A stretch of DNA of 64,000 nt, taken from NCBI RefSeq assembly GCF_014696925.1, contig NZ_JACJQY010000001.1, positions 62,001-126,000 on the forward strand. Reading direction: 5' to 3'. This document shows, one piece after another, positions 9,194-17,630 of the stretch; the stretch's first letter is position 1, and the number at the start of each line of letters is the position of its first letter. Under the pieces are notes generated by a model. That model did no database searches, had not been told where the DNA came from, and saw only the letters and a program-made list of their open reading frames with translations. The translations under genes and the position numbers were made by a program. The DNA is from Phormidium tenue FACHB-1050 (GTDB lineage Bacteria > Cyanobacteriota > Cyanobacteriia > Pseudanabaenales > Pseudanabaenaceae).

Positions 9194-9451
9194 TTATAGA
9201 TTGTTAAAGTAATTGACTATGCTCTCTTCAGCTTTAATGACAGGCAAAAATAACTGGTACTCCCATCCTTCTCCAGCAGGCTGATCCTTTTTAGCAATGT
9301 AGTCTTGCCTTGGACCGCCTTTGCCTTCCGCACCTGCATAACGTTCCACAGCATGAAAGACAAAGATTCTAGCGTAAGCATAGCCGAGTAAGTATAGGCA
9401 TAACATACCAAATAGGACAGGGAGCAATTTATTTTTCTTCAGCATAATCAT
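9194..9451 (-). CDS. Small single-pass membrane protein, unknown function
   Basis: An 85-residue protein with one hydrophobic segment (about residues 9-30, LLPVLFGMLCLYLLGYAYA) and a polar C-terminal part containing YAGAEGKGGPRQDY. The probable topology is a single anchor with the tail on one side. I do not recognise the family. A convergent hairpin marks its 3' end, which supports it as a real gene. The start could be the ATG at 9451 or the third codon, also ATG. Confidence 0.65.
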   Translation of the reverse strand: MIMLKKNKLLPVLFGMLCLYLLGYAYARIFVFHAVERYAGAEGKGGPRQDYIAKKDQPAGEGWEYQLFLPVIKAEESIVNYFNNL

Positions 9452-9780
9452 CGAATAAGTTGTAAAAATAGCGATCCTAAACTAGCAAATCTCTGCTATT
9501 GATCTTGATCTGAAGTAAAGACGGCAGAGTGTTGCTGAAAAGTTCCCAATTTGTATCGAACAAGCGGGCTAACGGTGTAGTTATTTATTTGTTGCAGTCA
9601 GCCCGAAAAATATGAAAGTTAAGTTATTTTCATTCCTTTCTCCTAATCATCGCGATTTTTGCGCTGTGCAAATACATGCTATGAATGATCGCTAAATTAC
9701 AGTAGTTGGGGTTTGATAAATATTTTAGTGTTTTTGAAAATTAGTATTAAGATTTTGATTGAGTAAATCGAAAAAATGTA
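9452..9780. other. Divergent intergenic region upstream of the cyclase gene
   Basis: These 329 bases separate two divergent genes. No ORF, RNA gene or clear operator stands out. The last 70 bases before the cyclase ATG are AT-rich and should hold its promoter. Confidence 0.4.
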
Positions 9781-11760
9781 ATGAAAGCCAATATCAAAAA
9801 GAAGTTCAAAGCATTATCAAGCCCCAAGTTTATTGGCTATGCATTAGTGGGGGCGATCGCATTATTAAGCGCGATCGCTACGGGTTTAGAACTAAACGAA
9901 GTGCAGAACCTTGAACGTCAAACCCAATCAGCCTTTTTTAACTGGCGTGGCACGATCGCTCCTCCCAAAGATATTGTGATTCTGGCGATCGATGATCTTT
10001 CCTTGAGCCAAGGTGAATTTTATGACCCAAAAACTCGTCCTTTTTTAGAGCCATTTCGCACAACTACATGGAAGCGAGTAGTCTATGCCCAAGTCCTAGA
10101 GAAACTGGTTAAAGCTGGCGCAAAAGTAGTTGCCTTTGATATTTTATTCGTGACCCCTGGAGATCATGGAACTGCGGATGATGATAAATTTCAAGCAGCG
10201 ATCGCTAAGTATGGAGAACGCGCCGTATTTGCAGCTAGTTATGAATTTACACAGATTGGTGATGCAAATATTATGCAACTTGCCTCACCCGATAGAATTT
10301 TCCAAATAAAACCGAATACCTTAGGACTAATTAATTTTCAACCTGAAATTACAGGCAATATTCACCGTTTGGGCGTGCAACCACCAGCAGATAGTGGTTT
10401 GCCGATTGTGCCAACTTTTGCGGCTGCGATTTTGAATGTCGCCAAAATTAGTTATCCCCAACCTAAAGGCGATGGAATTTATTTCTTTGGTGGTTCAGAT
10501 ACATGGACAAATGCTCAACAACAGATTCCATTTTATTATGTGGTTGATCCGTATAATTGGAATAGTGAACAACTTCAGGGCGGTAAATTCTTTAAAGACA
10601 AAATTGTTTTGATTGGAGCAACGGCGGCTTCCAAACAGGATATCCAAAACTCAGCGATGGGGCGAATGCCGGGAATTGAGATTCATGCCAATGCGATCGC
10701 CACACTCATGCAAAACAAAAGCATGGCTGATCTATTCGCTCATCCTATCCAAAAAGGTATTTTCATCTTTCTACTTGTGGGAATCTCAGGGGGTATTCTC
10801 TGCCGATTTAAGCATCCACCTACGCAGATATTAACGTCTTTTGGCACTGCGATCGCTTGGTTTGGAATTGGGTATATTAGCTTCATTTACACCAGTACGA
10901 TTTTGCCAGTAGCGATTCCTACGATCGCGATCGGTTTAAATGGAATAGCCCTTTTAACTACGGGTTCCATTGCTGCCCAAATTGATAAGATTTTGCTGCG
11001 CCGTACTCTAGAGCGTTATGTTGCTGCACCAATTGTTGAAGAAATTATCAATCAGCCTGAAGGGTTTCGTGATTTATTAGAAGGTCACACACTCAAAGCG
11101 GCGGTTCTCTTTTCTGATATTCGAGGTTTTACGACTCTTTCGAGTCGCCTACCTGCAAAAGTACTAATCAAACAACTGAATACCTATTTAGCTGGAATGG
11201 TAGATGCGATTTTGGAGTATCAAGGCACAATTGATAAGTTCATTGGTGATGCGATCATGGCGGAGTTTGGCTCACCTGTTTCGCGAGGAGAGAAAGCCGA
11301 TGCGATGAATGCGATTAATGCTGCTCTAAATATGCGATTTGCTCTAATGGAACTGCGTAAGGTCTGGCAAACTGAAAATATGATCCCATTCTCAAACGGT
11401 ATTGGTATTAACTATGGGGAAGTAACTGTCGGTAATATTGGCTCCTCTCGCCGTCTTGAATATGCCGTTATTGGCGATACGGTCAACGTAGCAAGTCGTG
11501 TTGAAGGTATGACCAAGGAATTGGAAACAGATATCGTCATTACGGGTGCGCTTTACGAAATTGTCAAGGACGAAATCGATGTTGTTGATTTTGGAGAACA
11601 TGCACTCAAGGGTCGAGTTGGGAATGTACGGTTATATGGTGTGATCGGTCTCAAAGGTTGCGATCGCCAAATTTATGAACAAGTCCACAATGATCTTAAG
11701 CGCCATACTGCGGTGATCGATATTCTCAAAAAAGGTCAGTTACCAACACGTCGCGAATAA
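9781..11760 (+). CDS. CHASE2-domain class III nucleotidyl cyclase
   Basis: A membrane helix near residues 17-37 is followed by an extracytoplasmic CHASE2 sensor domain (about 40-310), three membrane helices (about 325-400) and a class III cyclase domain (about 430-610). The metal aspartates are in FSDIRGFT and IGDAIMAEFG. The adenine-type Lys is in TIDKFIGD, and the transition-state Asn/Arg pair is in NVASR. In the second purine-reading position (EYAVIGDT) an Ala stands where many cyanobacterial adenylate cyclases have Thr. It probably makes cAMP in response to an external signal; the ligand is unknown. The C-terminal 40 residues continue past the domain with no clear motif. Confidence 0.9.
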   Translation: MKANIKKKFKALSSPKFIGYALVGAIALLSAIATGLELNEVQNLERQTQSAFFNWRGTIAPPKDIVILAIDDLSLSQGEFYDPKTRPFLEPFRTTTWKRVVYAQVLEKLVKAGAKVVAFDILFVTPGDHGTADDDKFQAAIAKYGERAVFAASYEFTQIGDANIMQLASPDRIFQIKPNTLGLINFQPEITGNIHRLGVQPPADSGLPIVPTFAAAILNVAKISYPQPKGDGIYFFGGSDTWTNAQQQIPFYYVVDPYNWNSEQLQGGKFFKDKIVLIGATAASKQDIQNSAMGRMPGIEIHANAIATLMQNKSMADLFAHPIQKGIFIFLLVGISGGILCRFKHPPTQILTSFGTAIAWFGIGYISFIYTSTILPVAIPTIAIGLNGIALLTTGSIAAQIDKILLRRTLERYVAAPIVEEIINQPEGFRDLLEGHTLKAAVLFSDIRGFTTLSSRLPAKVLIKQLNTYLAGMVDAILEYQGTIDKFIGDAIMAEFGSPVSRGEKADAMNAINAALNMRFALMELRKVWQTENMIPFSNGIGINYGEVTVGNIGSSRRLEYAVIGDTVNVASRVEGMTKELETDIVITGALYEIVKDEIDVVDFGEHALKGRVGNVRLYGVIGLKGCDRQIYEQVHNDLKRHTAVIDILKKGQLPTRRE

Positions 11761-11803
11761 AGATTATTAAAAGTGTGGCTTCGCCACACTTTTAATAATC
11801 TTT
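11759..11803. terminator. Bidirectional terminator between cyclase gene and murG
   Basis: Perfect 21-bp arms (11759-11779, 11783-11803), loop TTC. The arms overlap the stop codon of the cyclase gene and encode the last residues of MurG, so it is compactly shared by both genes. Confidence 0.85.
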
Positions 11804-12912
11804 ACAATTTGAGCGATCGCATTCGCATCTTCGCTTTGATGCATATTCTGGATATACTCATCACGACGCTGATCAAGATCAGCGATCGCTTTTAATAAAC
11901 TCTCACTAGTTAAATCTTCTTCCATGAGAACAGCACTATAACCACGGGCTTGAAAAGACTTGGCATTGAGGATCTGATCGCCACGACTAGATAATTTTGA
12001 TAGGGGAATTAGTAAATTAGGCTTGCGTAAAGTCAGAAACTCAAACACAGCATTTGCTCCTGAACGCGACACGACTAAATCAGCGATCGCTAAAATATCG
12101 GCAAGTTCTGCTCCTAAATACTCAAATTGTTGATAGCGTGGATTTACATTGAGATTGACATCAAGATTGCCTTTACCACAGGCATGAACAACTTGATATT
12201 TTGACGTAAGCTCAGCTAAAACAGCACGGATAGATTGATTGATTTTTGCTGAACCCGTACTGCCACCGACCACAAATAGAACTGGATCATCAGCATTAAA
12301 TCCACAAAATGCTCTTCCTCTTTCTCCATTTCCTTGAAGAATATCAGGACGAATTGGCAAGCCTGTATGTGTAACCTTGGGAGCATATTTTGCTAAATGT
12401 TTAGCAGTTTCAGGAAAAGTGACACAGACTTTAGTTGCAAAGGGAATTGATAGGCGATTGGCTAAACCAGAAGAAAAATCTGATTCATGGATAATTACAG
12501 GAACCCGCTGTAGCCAACTGGCAAAAATGACAGGAACAGTGACAAAGCCCCCTTTAGAAAATACAACTTGAGGCTTGATTTTGGCGATCGCAAAATAAGC
12601 ATCAAATATGCCCTTAATTACTTTAAAAGGATCGATGAAGTTCTGCCAAGAAAAGTAGCGGCGCAATTTACCCGAAGAAATACCATGGTAGGGAATACCA
12701 ACTTCGGCAACAAGTTGTTTCTCAATCCCATGATTAGAACCAATATATATAACTTCCCAGCCATCAGCTTTCAAACTCGAAAGCAATGCAAGATTAGGGC
12801 TAACATGACCAGCAGTACCGCCACCTGTCAAGACAATTTTTGGTTTCTTTGCTAATTGTTGATGGTCTGATGGTAAGTTCGACTGATCTTTGGTCTGATT
12901 ATTTGCGCCCAC
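11767..12912 (-). CDS. murG: MurG: UDP-GlcNAc lipid I transferase
   Basis: Adds N-acetylglucosamine to lipid I to make lipid II, at the inner face of the cytoplasmic membrane. The N-terminal glycine loop reads TGGGTAGHVSPN, and the second Rossmann domain has VVGGSTGS and the UDP-GlcNAc site around SRSGANAVFEFL. Length is 381, with about 25 extra polar residues before the usual start of the fold. The only ATG is at 12912; a start nearer KPKIVLTGG would need a TTG or GTG-type codon. It stands alone between two hairpins. Confidence 0.93.
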   Translation of the reverse strand: MGANNQTKDQSNLPSDHQQLAKKPKIVLTGGGTAGHVSPNLALLSSLKADGWEVIYIGSNHGIEKQLVAEVGIPYHGISSGKLRRYFSWQNFIDPFKVIKGIFDAYFAIAKIKPQVVFSKGGFVTVPVIFASWLQRVPVIIHESDFSSGLANRLSIPFATKVCVTFPETAKHLAKYAPKVTHTGLPIRPDILQGNGERGRAFCGFNADDPVLFVVGGSTGSAKINQSIRAVLAELTSKYQVVHACGKGNLDVNLNVNPRYQQFEYLGAELADILAIADLVVSRSGANAVFEFLTLRKPNLLIPLSKLSSRGDQILNAKSFQARGYSAVLMEEDLTSESLLKAIADLDQRRDEYIQNMHQSEDANAIAQIVKIIKSVAKPHF

Positions 12913-13005
12913 AGTTATTATTTGTCTCTAGTTATTGAGAATATTGGATTTTTAGCTTCAAGTATTGTAGCGATTTCATGGCAATTTTCCAATAAGCTGT
13001 TACTA

Positions 13006-13032
13006 AACGTCCCGCGCTTTGCGCGGGACGTT
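13006..13032. repeat. Short GC-rich triloop hairpin
   Basis: Arms AACGTCCCGCGC and GCGCGGGACGTT with loop TTT lie in the region upstream of both murG and the VanW-like gene. No gene ends here, so termination is not an obvious role. Confidence 0.6.
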
Positions 13033-13065
13033 GAATGGATTAGGAATTAAACAAATGAACGAGGT

Positions 13066-13093
13066 GTAGGGGAAATTCATGAATTGTCCCTAC
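13066..13093. repeat. Near-perfect 28-bp palindrome (GTAGGGG...CCCTAC type)
   Basis: The sequence runs from GTAGGGGAAATTCA to TGAATTGTCCCTAC with two mismatches between arms. Palindromes with GTAGGG ends and an AATTCATGAATT centre are common interspersed repeats in cyanobacterial genomes. Confidence 0.65.
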
Positions 13094-13183
13094 AGGGTTT
13101 CAAGTGATTTTTGCGTAACTCCTATAGATTTTATGTAAAAATTGTTTAGGACAAATAAAACTCAAATCTAAAGAGTTTAGGAC

Positions 13184-13975
13184 ATGAACCAAGTCTGGCA
13201 AAATTTTAAAAAGCCAATTCGCAATAGTCTCAAATATGCCAAAGCTTTAGTCAAAGGATATCCATTCCATTATGCCAATCGACAAACTCCTGATGATACT
13301 GATCGATACTTGTATAAATGGATAGAGTCTATTACACCTATTCCCGATCGCGGCACATCAGAAATTCGGGCTAATCGAATTTGGAACTTACGACTTGCGG
13401 CTCAAAGGATTCATTGTCTCCATATTGCTCCTCAAAAGATTTTTAGTTTTAGCGATCGCATTGGTGCGCCGACCAGAGCCAATGGGTTTAGGGAAGCTCC
13501 TGTATTTGTACGTGGTCAGGTGCTAACCGATGTGGGGGGAGGATTGTGTTTGATTGCTACTAATGTTTTCAATACTTTTCTGTATGCAGGCTGTGAGATT
13601 TTAGAACGGCATTGCCATAGTATTGATGCCTACGGAGAATCAAGGTTTTATGAATTAGGTCAAGATGCCGCAGTCGCACATGGATACAAGGATCTCATCG
13701 TTCGTAATCATAGTCAAATCCCTTTACAACTGAGATGTCAAGTATTAGAGAATGAAGGTAAAGTTGCGTCCAGTCTTTGGGGTTCTACCCCAAAACCTTG
13801 GCAGATCAAGGTGGAGTCTCAAATCCTTAAGCAATTACATCCACCAAATCCACAGTATCTATCAGGTTGGACTGTTAAAACTTCCCGCTATGTCAAAAAT
13901 GAATTAGAGCCATCATCTACATGGCAACGTAATTATGAGGCTGTTAGCCATTATCAGCCCTGCATAAAGTCATAA
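13184..13975 (+). CDS. VanW-like protein
   Basis: Residues 80-185 carry the VanW signature, including FSFSDRIG, the glycine block DVGGGLCLIATNVFN and the paired-His motif ERHCHS. VanW is found with glycopeptide-resistance genes, and related proteins occur in many bacteria without them; the biochemical role is unresolved. There is no signal peptide or membrane helix in this 263-residue protein. It has its own promoter region and terminator. No vancomycin-resistance genes are nearby, so a resistance role is not supported. Confidence 0.8.
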   Translation: MNQVWQNFKKPIRNSLKYAKALVKGYPFHYANRQTPDDTDRYLYKWIESITPIPDRGTSEIRANRIWNLRLAAQRIHCLHIAPQKIFSFSDRIGAPTRANGFREAPVFVRGQVLTDVGGGLCLIATNVFNTFLYAGCEILERHCHSIDAYGESRFYELGQDAAVAHGYKDLIVRNHSQIPLQLRCQVLENEGKVASSLWGSTPKPWQIKVESQILKQLHPPNPQYLSGWTVKTSRYVKNELEPSSTWQRNYEAVSHYQPCIKS

Positions 13976-14010
13976 GACAAAAAGCGGCGCGATGCGCCGT
14001 TTTTTGTCTT
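13974..14010. terminator. Bidirectional terminator
   Basis: 17-bp arms (13974-13990, 13994-14010) with loop GAT and one G-T wobble. It lies between the VanW-like gene and the convergent pirin gene. Confidence 0.8.
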
Positions 14011-14021
14011 ATGGAGTTGGA

Positions 14022-14720
14022 TTAAGCCAAATCAAAAACTAGAATTTCAGCATCACCTTTACCAATCAATTTCAAATCGCCAACCCGATCGCTTGAAATG
14101 GCATCACCAGCATTTAGCAAGCGATCGCCTACTAACACACTGCCCTTTGCTACTTGTATCCATGCATAGCGATTTGGGCTAACTGTATGGCTTACTTCTG
14201 CACCATCTTCGAGAATGGAAGCATAAACATAGGCATCTTGATAGATTTTGACTGAGCGATCGCGTCCATCAGGTGAGACGATTAACCTTAACTGATTGAG
14301 CTTTTCTTCCCTTGAGAAAAAAACTTGTTCATAGCTGGGCTTGACACTTTCTTGATTTGGTAAAATCCATATTTGCAATAGATGAGCAGATTCCGTTGCT
14401 GAAGGATTAAACTCACTATGGGTAATTCCAGTACCTGCGCTCATTCTCTGCACATCACCCACACGAATGACTGAGCCATTGCCCATGCTGTCCTTATGCT
14501 CTAAAGCTCCATCGAGCATATAGGTAATAATTTCCATATCGCGATGGGGATGGGTTCCAAAGCCTTTACCACCTGCGATCTGATCTTGATTAATCACCCG
14601 CAATGAGCGAAAAGCCATATGCTGCGGATCGTAATAGTTAGCAAAGGAGAAGGTGTGATAACTGTCGAGCCAACCGTGGTTGGCATGTCCTCTTTCTTCT
14701 GATTTACGAATAGTCAACAT
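14022..14720 (-). CDS. Pirin family protein (YhhW-like)
   Basis: A 232-residue bicupin of the pirin family. The N-terminal cupin carries the metal ligands in THPHRDME and the later His/Glu in AGTGITHSEF. Some pirins are quercetin dioxygenases and others are transcription cofactors; the substrate here is unknown. The longer open frame to 14867 runs through a GC-rich repeat, so I place the start at 14720 (MLTIRKSEERGH), where pirin homology begins. It may be co-transcribed with the CDGSH gene upstream, though the repeat lies between them. Confidence 0.88.
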   Translation of the reverse strand: MLTIRKSEERGHANHGWLDSYHTFSFANYYDPQHMAFRSLRVINQDQIAGGKGFGTHPHRDMEIITYMLDGALEHKDSMGNGSVIRVGDVQRMSAGTGITHSEFNPSATESAHLLQIWILPNQESVKPSYEQVFFSREEKLNQLRLIVSPDGRDRSVKIYQDAYVYASILEDGAEVSHTVSPNRYAWIQVAKGSVLVGDRLLNAGDAISSDRVGDLKLIGKGDAEILVFDLA

Positions 14721-14755
14721 AATTTTTATCTCTGGTAGTTGTTTTTGATAATTTG

Positions 14756-14855
14756 CCCTCACCCCTAGCCCCTCTCCCGTAGGAGAGGGGAACAAGACAA
14801 TAATGTGGGTTTTGCTCCCCTTCTCCTGCGGGAGAAGGGGTTGGGGGATGAGGGT
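14756..14855. repeat. Inverted pair of C-rich repeats upstream of pirin
   Basis: Copy A (14756-14793) begins CCCTCACCCCTAGCCCC. Copy B (14814-14855) is its inverted version, with matching CTCCCGTAGGAG and CTCCTGCGGGAG cores. About 20 bases separate them. The pair looks like a small mobile or REP-type element sitting between the CDGSH and pirin genes. Confidence 0.7.
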
Positions 14856-14882
14856 TCCACATAACATCAGTTATGAATTGAA

Positions 14883-15119
14883 TTAAAGTTTTGTATGCGC
14901 TCCGTCACAGAATGGAGCATTACCTGTGTGCTTGCATAAACAAAGTGCAACTTTCTTGGTTTCGGTCACTTCAAAGGCAAGAGGTGTAAATTCTGTTCCT
15001 TTATGTGCGCCATTACAGTAGGGTTGGTTGGTAGATTCGCCACAGGTACACCAGTAATATGTTTTAGGCTCTAGTTCCAATACAACAGGCTTCTTATCAA
15101 CAATCTTAGGTTCACTCAT
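14883..15119 (-). CDS. Twin CDGSH iron-sulfur protein
   Basis: This 78-residue protein has two CDGSH-type 2Fe-2S binding motifs. The first is CTCGESTNQPYCNGAH and the second is CLCKHTGNAPFCDGAH, each with the 3Cys-1His ligand set. Such proteins carry redox-active clusters and respond to oxidative stress or iron status. It is divergent from an HxlR-type regulator, which probably controls it together with the pirin downstream. Confidence 0.92.
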   Translation of the reverse strand: MSEPKIVDKKPVVLELEPKTYYWCTCGESTNQPYCNGAHKGTEFTPLAFEVTETKKVALCLCKHTGNAPFCDGAHTKL

Positions 15120-15185
15120 GAATTCTGTCCAAATGCGTTGGTTACCGACAAATCAAATATAATTGACTCACACTCTTTAAGTAAA

Positions 15186-15212
15186 GTATGCACTTTTTTG
15201 TAAGGTACATAC
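15186..15212. promoter_or_regulatory. Candidate HxlR operator
   Basis: An imperfect inverted repeat, GTATGCACTT at 15186-15195 and AAGGTACATAC at 15202-15212, lies between the divergent CDGSH and HxlR start codons. Its place 13 bases before the HxlR ATG fits an autoregulated site. The assignment is inferred. Confidence 0.45.
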
Positions 15213-15224
15213 CAAAAAGATACT

Positions 15225-15605
15225 ATGGAAAATTATTCTGATACATTTACCCTAAATTCCTTATCTGAAGTGGATTGTATCGCTACTTACCAGAGCGATC
15301 GCCCTAGTTGCCCAGTAGAGGCTACCCTTGATGCGATCGGTGGACGCTGGAAGGTTTTAATTTTGCACGAATTATTTAATGGCACACGTCGCTTTGGTGA
15401 ATTACATCGCAGCTTGCGTGGCATTACTCAAAAAATGCTGACTCAACAACTGCGAGAAATGGAGCATGATGGTTTAATTCATCGCGAAGTATATATGCAA
15501 GTTCCGCCCAAGGTTGAATATTCGCTCACGGATTTAGGCAAAACCTTGCAACCTGTACTAGATGCAATGCATTTGTGGGGCAAAAAATATTTAGAACAAC
15601 AATAA
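15225..15605 (+). CDS. HxlR-family transcriptional regulator
   Basis: A 126-residue winged-helix protein with the HxlR hallmark from CPVEATL through GGRWKVLIL, then the recognition region GITQKMLTQQL and the wing with VPPKVEYSLTDLG. Cys29 in the SCPVE motif corresponds to the conserved cysteine that senses oxidants or electrophiles in several HxlR proteins; Cys18 is also present. It is transcribed away from a CDGSH/pirin pair, which are its likely targets. The redox-sensing role is inferred. Confidence 0.9.
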   Translation: MENYSDTFTLNSLSEVDCIATYQSDRPSCPVEATLDAIGGRWKVLILHELFNGTRRFGELHRSLRGITQKMLTQQLREMEHDGLIHREVYMQVPPKVEYSLTDLGKTLQPVLDAMHLWGKKYLEQQ

Positions 15606-15632
15606 AAAAGACGCACTTTGTGCGTCTTTTTT
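15604..15632. terminator. Bidirectional terminator
   Basis: 13-bp arms AAAAAAGACGCAC and GTGCGTCTTTTTT with loop TTT, between the HxlR gene and the convergent DUF3352 gene. Confidence 0.88.
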
Positions 15633-15660
15633 ATTGCTTAGAAAGCACAAAGGGCTTTAT

Positions 15661-17412
15661 TTACTTACCGCCTTTCTTGAGAGCCAAGATTACTTCGACT
15701 TCAGCAGTTTCTGGATTTGGATAAGCCGCAGTTGCCGCGATACCACGGATAGACTCAATCAAAGCTTTTGCCTCAGGAGGAGTCTTTTCTTTCTCAGCAG
15801 CAGGCATGAAGCTTTGAACGATACTCCATGTGCGATCGGCATCAATATAGAAATAGCCAACATTGTTAGTAGGTAAAGTACTAATTACTGACTTATAGGT
15901 AGCATCAGCATCCAGTGCAGTTGCAGGTTTTGGTACGAACAGAGACACAATTGGAGATGCGGTGATGAAGAGTGTATCTGGTTGACTCCAGCCATGAGCC
16001 ACGATCGCGCCAGCACCAGCCGCCGACCATTCAGTAACAGAGACTCCACCGACATCTTTTTTAGCTACCGTTGCACCATTCTTAGACGCAAAATCATCTA
16101 GTTTCTTGAACAAAGATTCAGCAGCAGCACGGTTTGTGGTTTGTAGCATTAGTAAAGGTGCAAGTCCTTGAGTTTGCGCCAAAATTCCTTCTGTTTTACC
16201 AGCTACAGAAGCTAATGCAAATTCGCCATCCATCCATCCAAAGATATCTTTGTCAAGATCAAGAGCCAATGGTGAGGACTTCAGTTGCGCTCTGACTTCA
16301 TCAATCCCTTTCTTGATTTCAGGATTTTTATCTGCCGACTTTACAAATTGCTCCCATGAACTCTTGATATTAAAGCCCGTGGTTACCATAAACGCTTGGG
16401 AAGGAATCTGACTCATAACCTTGTTAGGTGAGTTTTTGAGGGCAGCAATTGCCGCAGGATCAAACTTACCAAGGGCTTTAAAGCGAATACCTGCATCATC
16501 AATACCAAATCCCATATTCAAAGATTTGATCTGCTTCAATTGTTCCAAAGACTCTGGGGGAATGGTCTGAGCTTCAGGATTTAGTGCTGCTAGCTCCACA
16601 ATTGATGTGCCGAAGTTAGGGATGTAAACTTGAGCAACAGGGTTTTGAATCTTGAGGTCATCAGCACTTGCTGCACTTGCTAACGAAGCTTCACCTTTAA
16701 AAGTATCGATCGCTTTCTGCGTTGTTTGTTCTTGAGGAGTAACAATCAAGTAATCTCCAACCATTGCAGTTACACTGCCCTGACTACCTTCGCCATATTG
16801 GGTGATCTTCACACCTTTATAGTCAGACTGCTTTTCTTTACCACCTGCCTTAGTTTTGATTTTCTCGGTCAAAAACTTCTCAGCACCAGCTTTGTCTTTA
16901 ACCTCAACCACAATCAAAATATTAGGAATAGTTTTTGCTTCAGGGGTTGCAGGAGCCGCTTTGTCCTGTACAAACTGAATCGAACCTGTATCGCTCATCG
17001 GTACATAGCGATTTTGAATAGCCGCTTGCGATTTGCTTGGTACAAGGCTGGCTGTTTTCCCTGAAGGTAAAATTGCGAAAGTTATACTTTTACCAACCCA
17101 AGGCTTAATATCTTTGTCGTAGTCAACGTCACCTGAGGAGAGATTTTTCCTGACTTCGGCGATCGCTTGATCGTAAAGTTTTTTGGTTTCTGGAGACAGG
17201 AACTGCTCTATTTTGGACAAGGCTGCTTCGTCGGTGGAGATGGACATCGCCATCAATGACTGCTTCGGCACAATCGACAATGTTCCTGCGGTACTGCTCG
17301 CCGTGGGCAGAATTGACGGCTTATTTAAGAAAAAATAAGCACCTATGCCCCCAGCCACTACTACAGCCGCGCCACCAATAATTGGTAGTAAATTTGGTTT
17401 TGTTTCTGTCAT
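15661..17412 (-). CDS. DUF3352 domain protein
   Basis: A 583-residue protein with one N-terminal membrane helix (about residues 9-30, IIGGAAVVVAGGIGAYFF) followed by a long outward-facing region. It has the look of the cyanobacterial DUF3352 family, including an early VPKQSLMAMSI strand and repeated alpha/beta units. I chose ATG at 17412 because the helix then sits at the usual distance; an upstream ATG at 17442 adds ten residues. The function is unknown. It is monocistronic between two hairpins. Confidence 0.8.
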   Translation of the reverse strand: MTETKPNLLPIIGGAAVVVAGGIGAYFFLNKPSILPTASSTAGTLSIVPKQSLMAMSISTDEAALSKIEQFLSPETKKLYDQAIAEVRKNLSSGDVDYDKDIKPWVGKSITFAILPSGKTASLVPSKSQAAIQNRYVPMSDTGSIQFVQDKAAPATPEAKTIPNILIVVEVKDKAGAEKFLTEKIKTKAGGKEKQSDYKGVKITQYGEGSQGSVTAMVGDYLIVTPQEQTTQKAIDTFKGEASLASAASADDLKIQNPVAQVYIPNFGTSIVELAALNPEAQTIPPESLEQLKQIKSLNMGFGIDDAGIRFKALGKFDPAAIAALKNSPNKVMSQIPSQAFMVTTGFNIKSSWEQFVKSADKNPEIKKGIDEVRAQLKSSPLALDLDKDIFGWMDGEFALASVAGKTEGILAQTQGLAPLLMLQTTNRAAAESLFKKLDDFASKNGATVAKKDVGGVSVTEWSAAGAGAIVAHGWSQPDTLFITASPIVSLFVPKPATALDADATYKSVISTLPTNNVGYFYIDADRTWSIVQSFMPAAEKEKTPPEAKALIESIRGIAATAAYPNPETAEVEVILALKKGGK

Positions 17413-17593
17413 AAATGCATACCTCACACTTGTTAATTTCAATATGACAGTATAGTGCTTAACTTAGAAATACCCATAGACGCGATTCACCTAGGTCTTG
17501 TGAGATCGCTCACATCACTTAAAAAATCTCCCTAAAGGATTAGCATGACAGGCGTAACTTCAGTAATTATCGGGGGGTATGCAATCAAACTTT

Positions 17594-17630
17594 AACCAGA
17601 AAAAACTCGCTTCGCGAGTTTTTTCTGGTT
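17594..17630. terminator. Terminator of the metalloprotease gene
   Basis: 17-bp arms (17594-17610, 17614-17630) with loop TTC and core ACTCGC. It overlaps the stop codon of the YgjP-type gene (17629) and sits upstream of the DUF3352 gene on the same strand. Confidence 0.85.

Noticed and set aside
13184-13975. Vancomycin resistance locus because of the VanW-like gene
   Set aside because: No vanA, vanH, vanX or regulator genes nearby. VanW-like proteins are common outside resistance loci.
14721-14867. N-terminal extension of pirin
   Set aside because: The extra frame is translated from C-rich inverted repeats and has no similarity to pirins.
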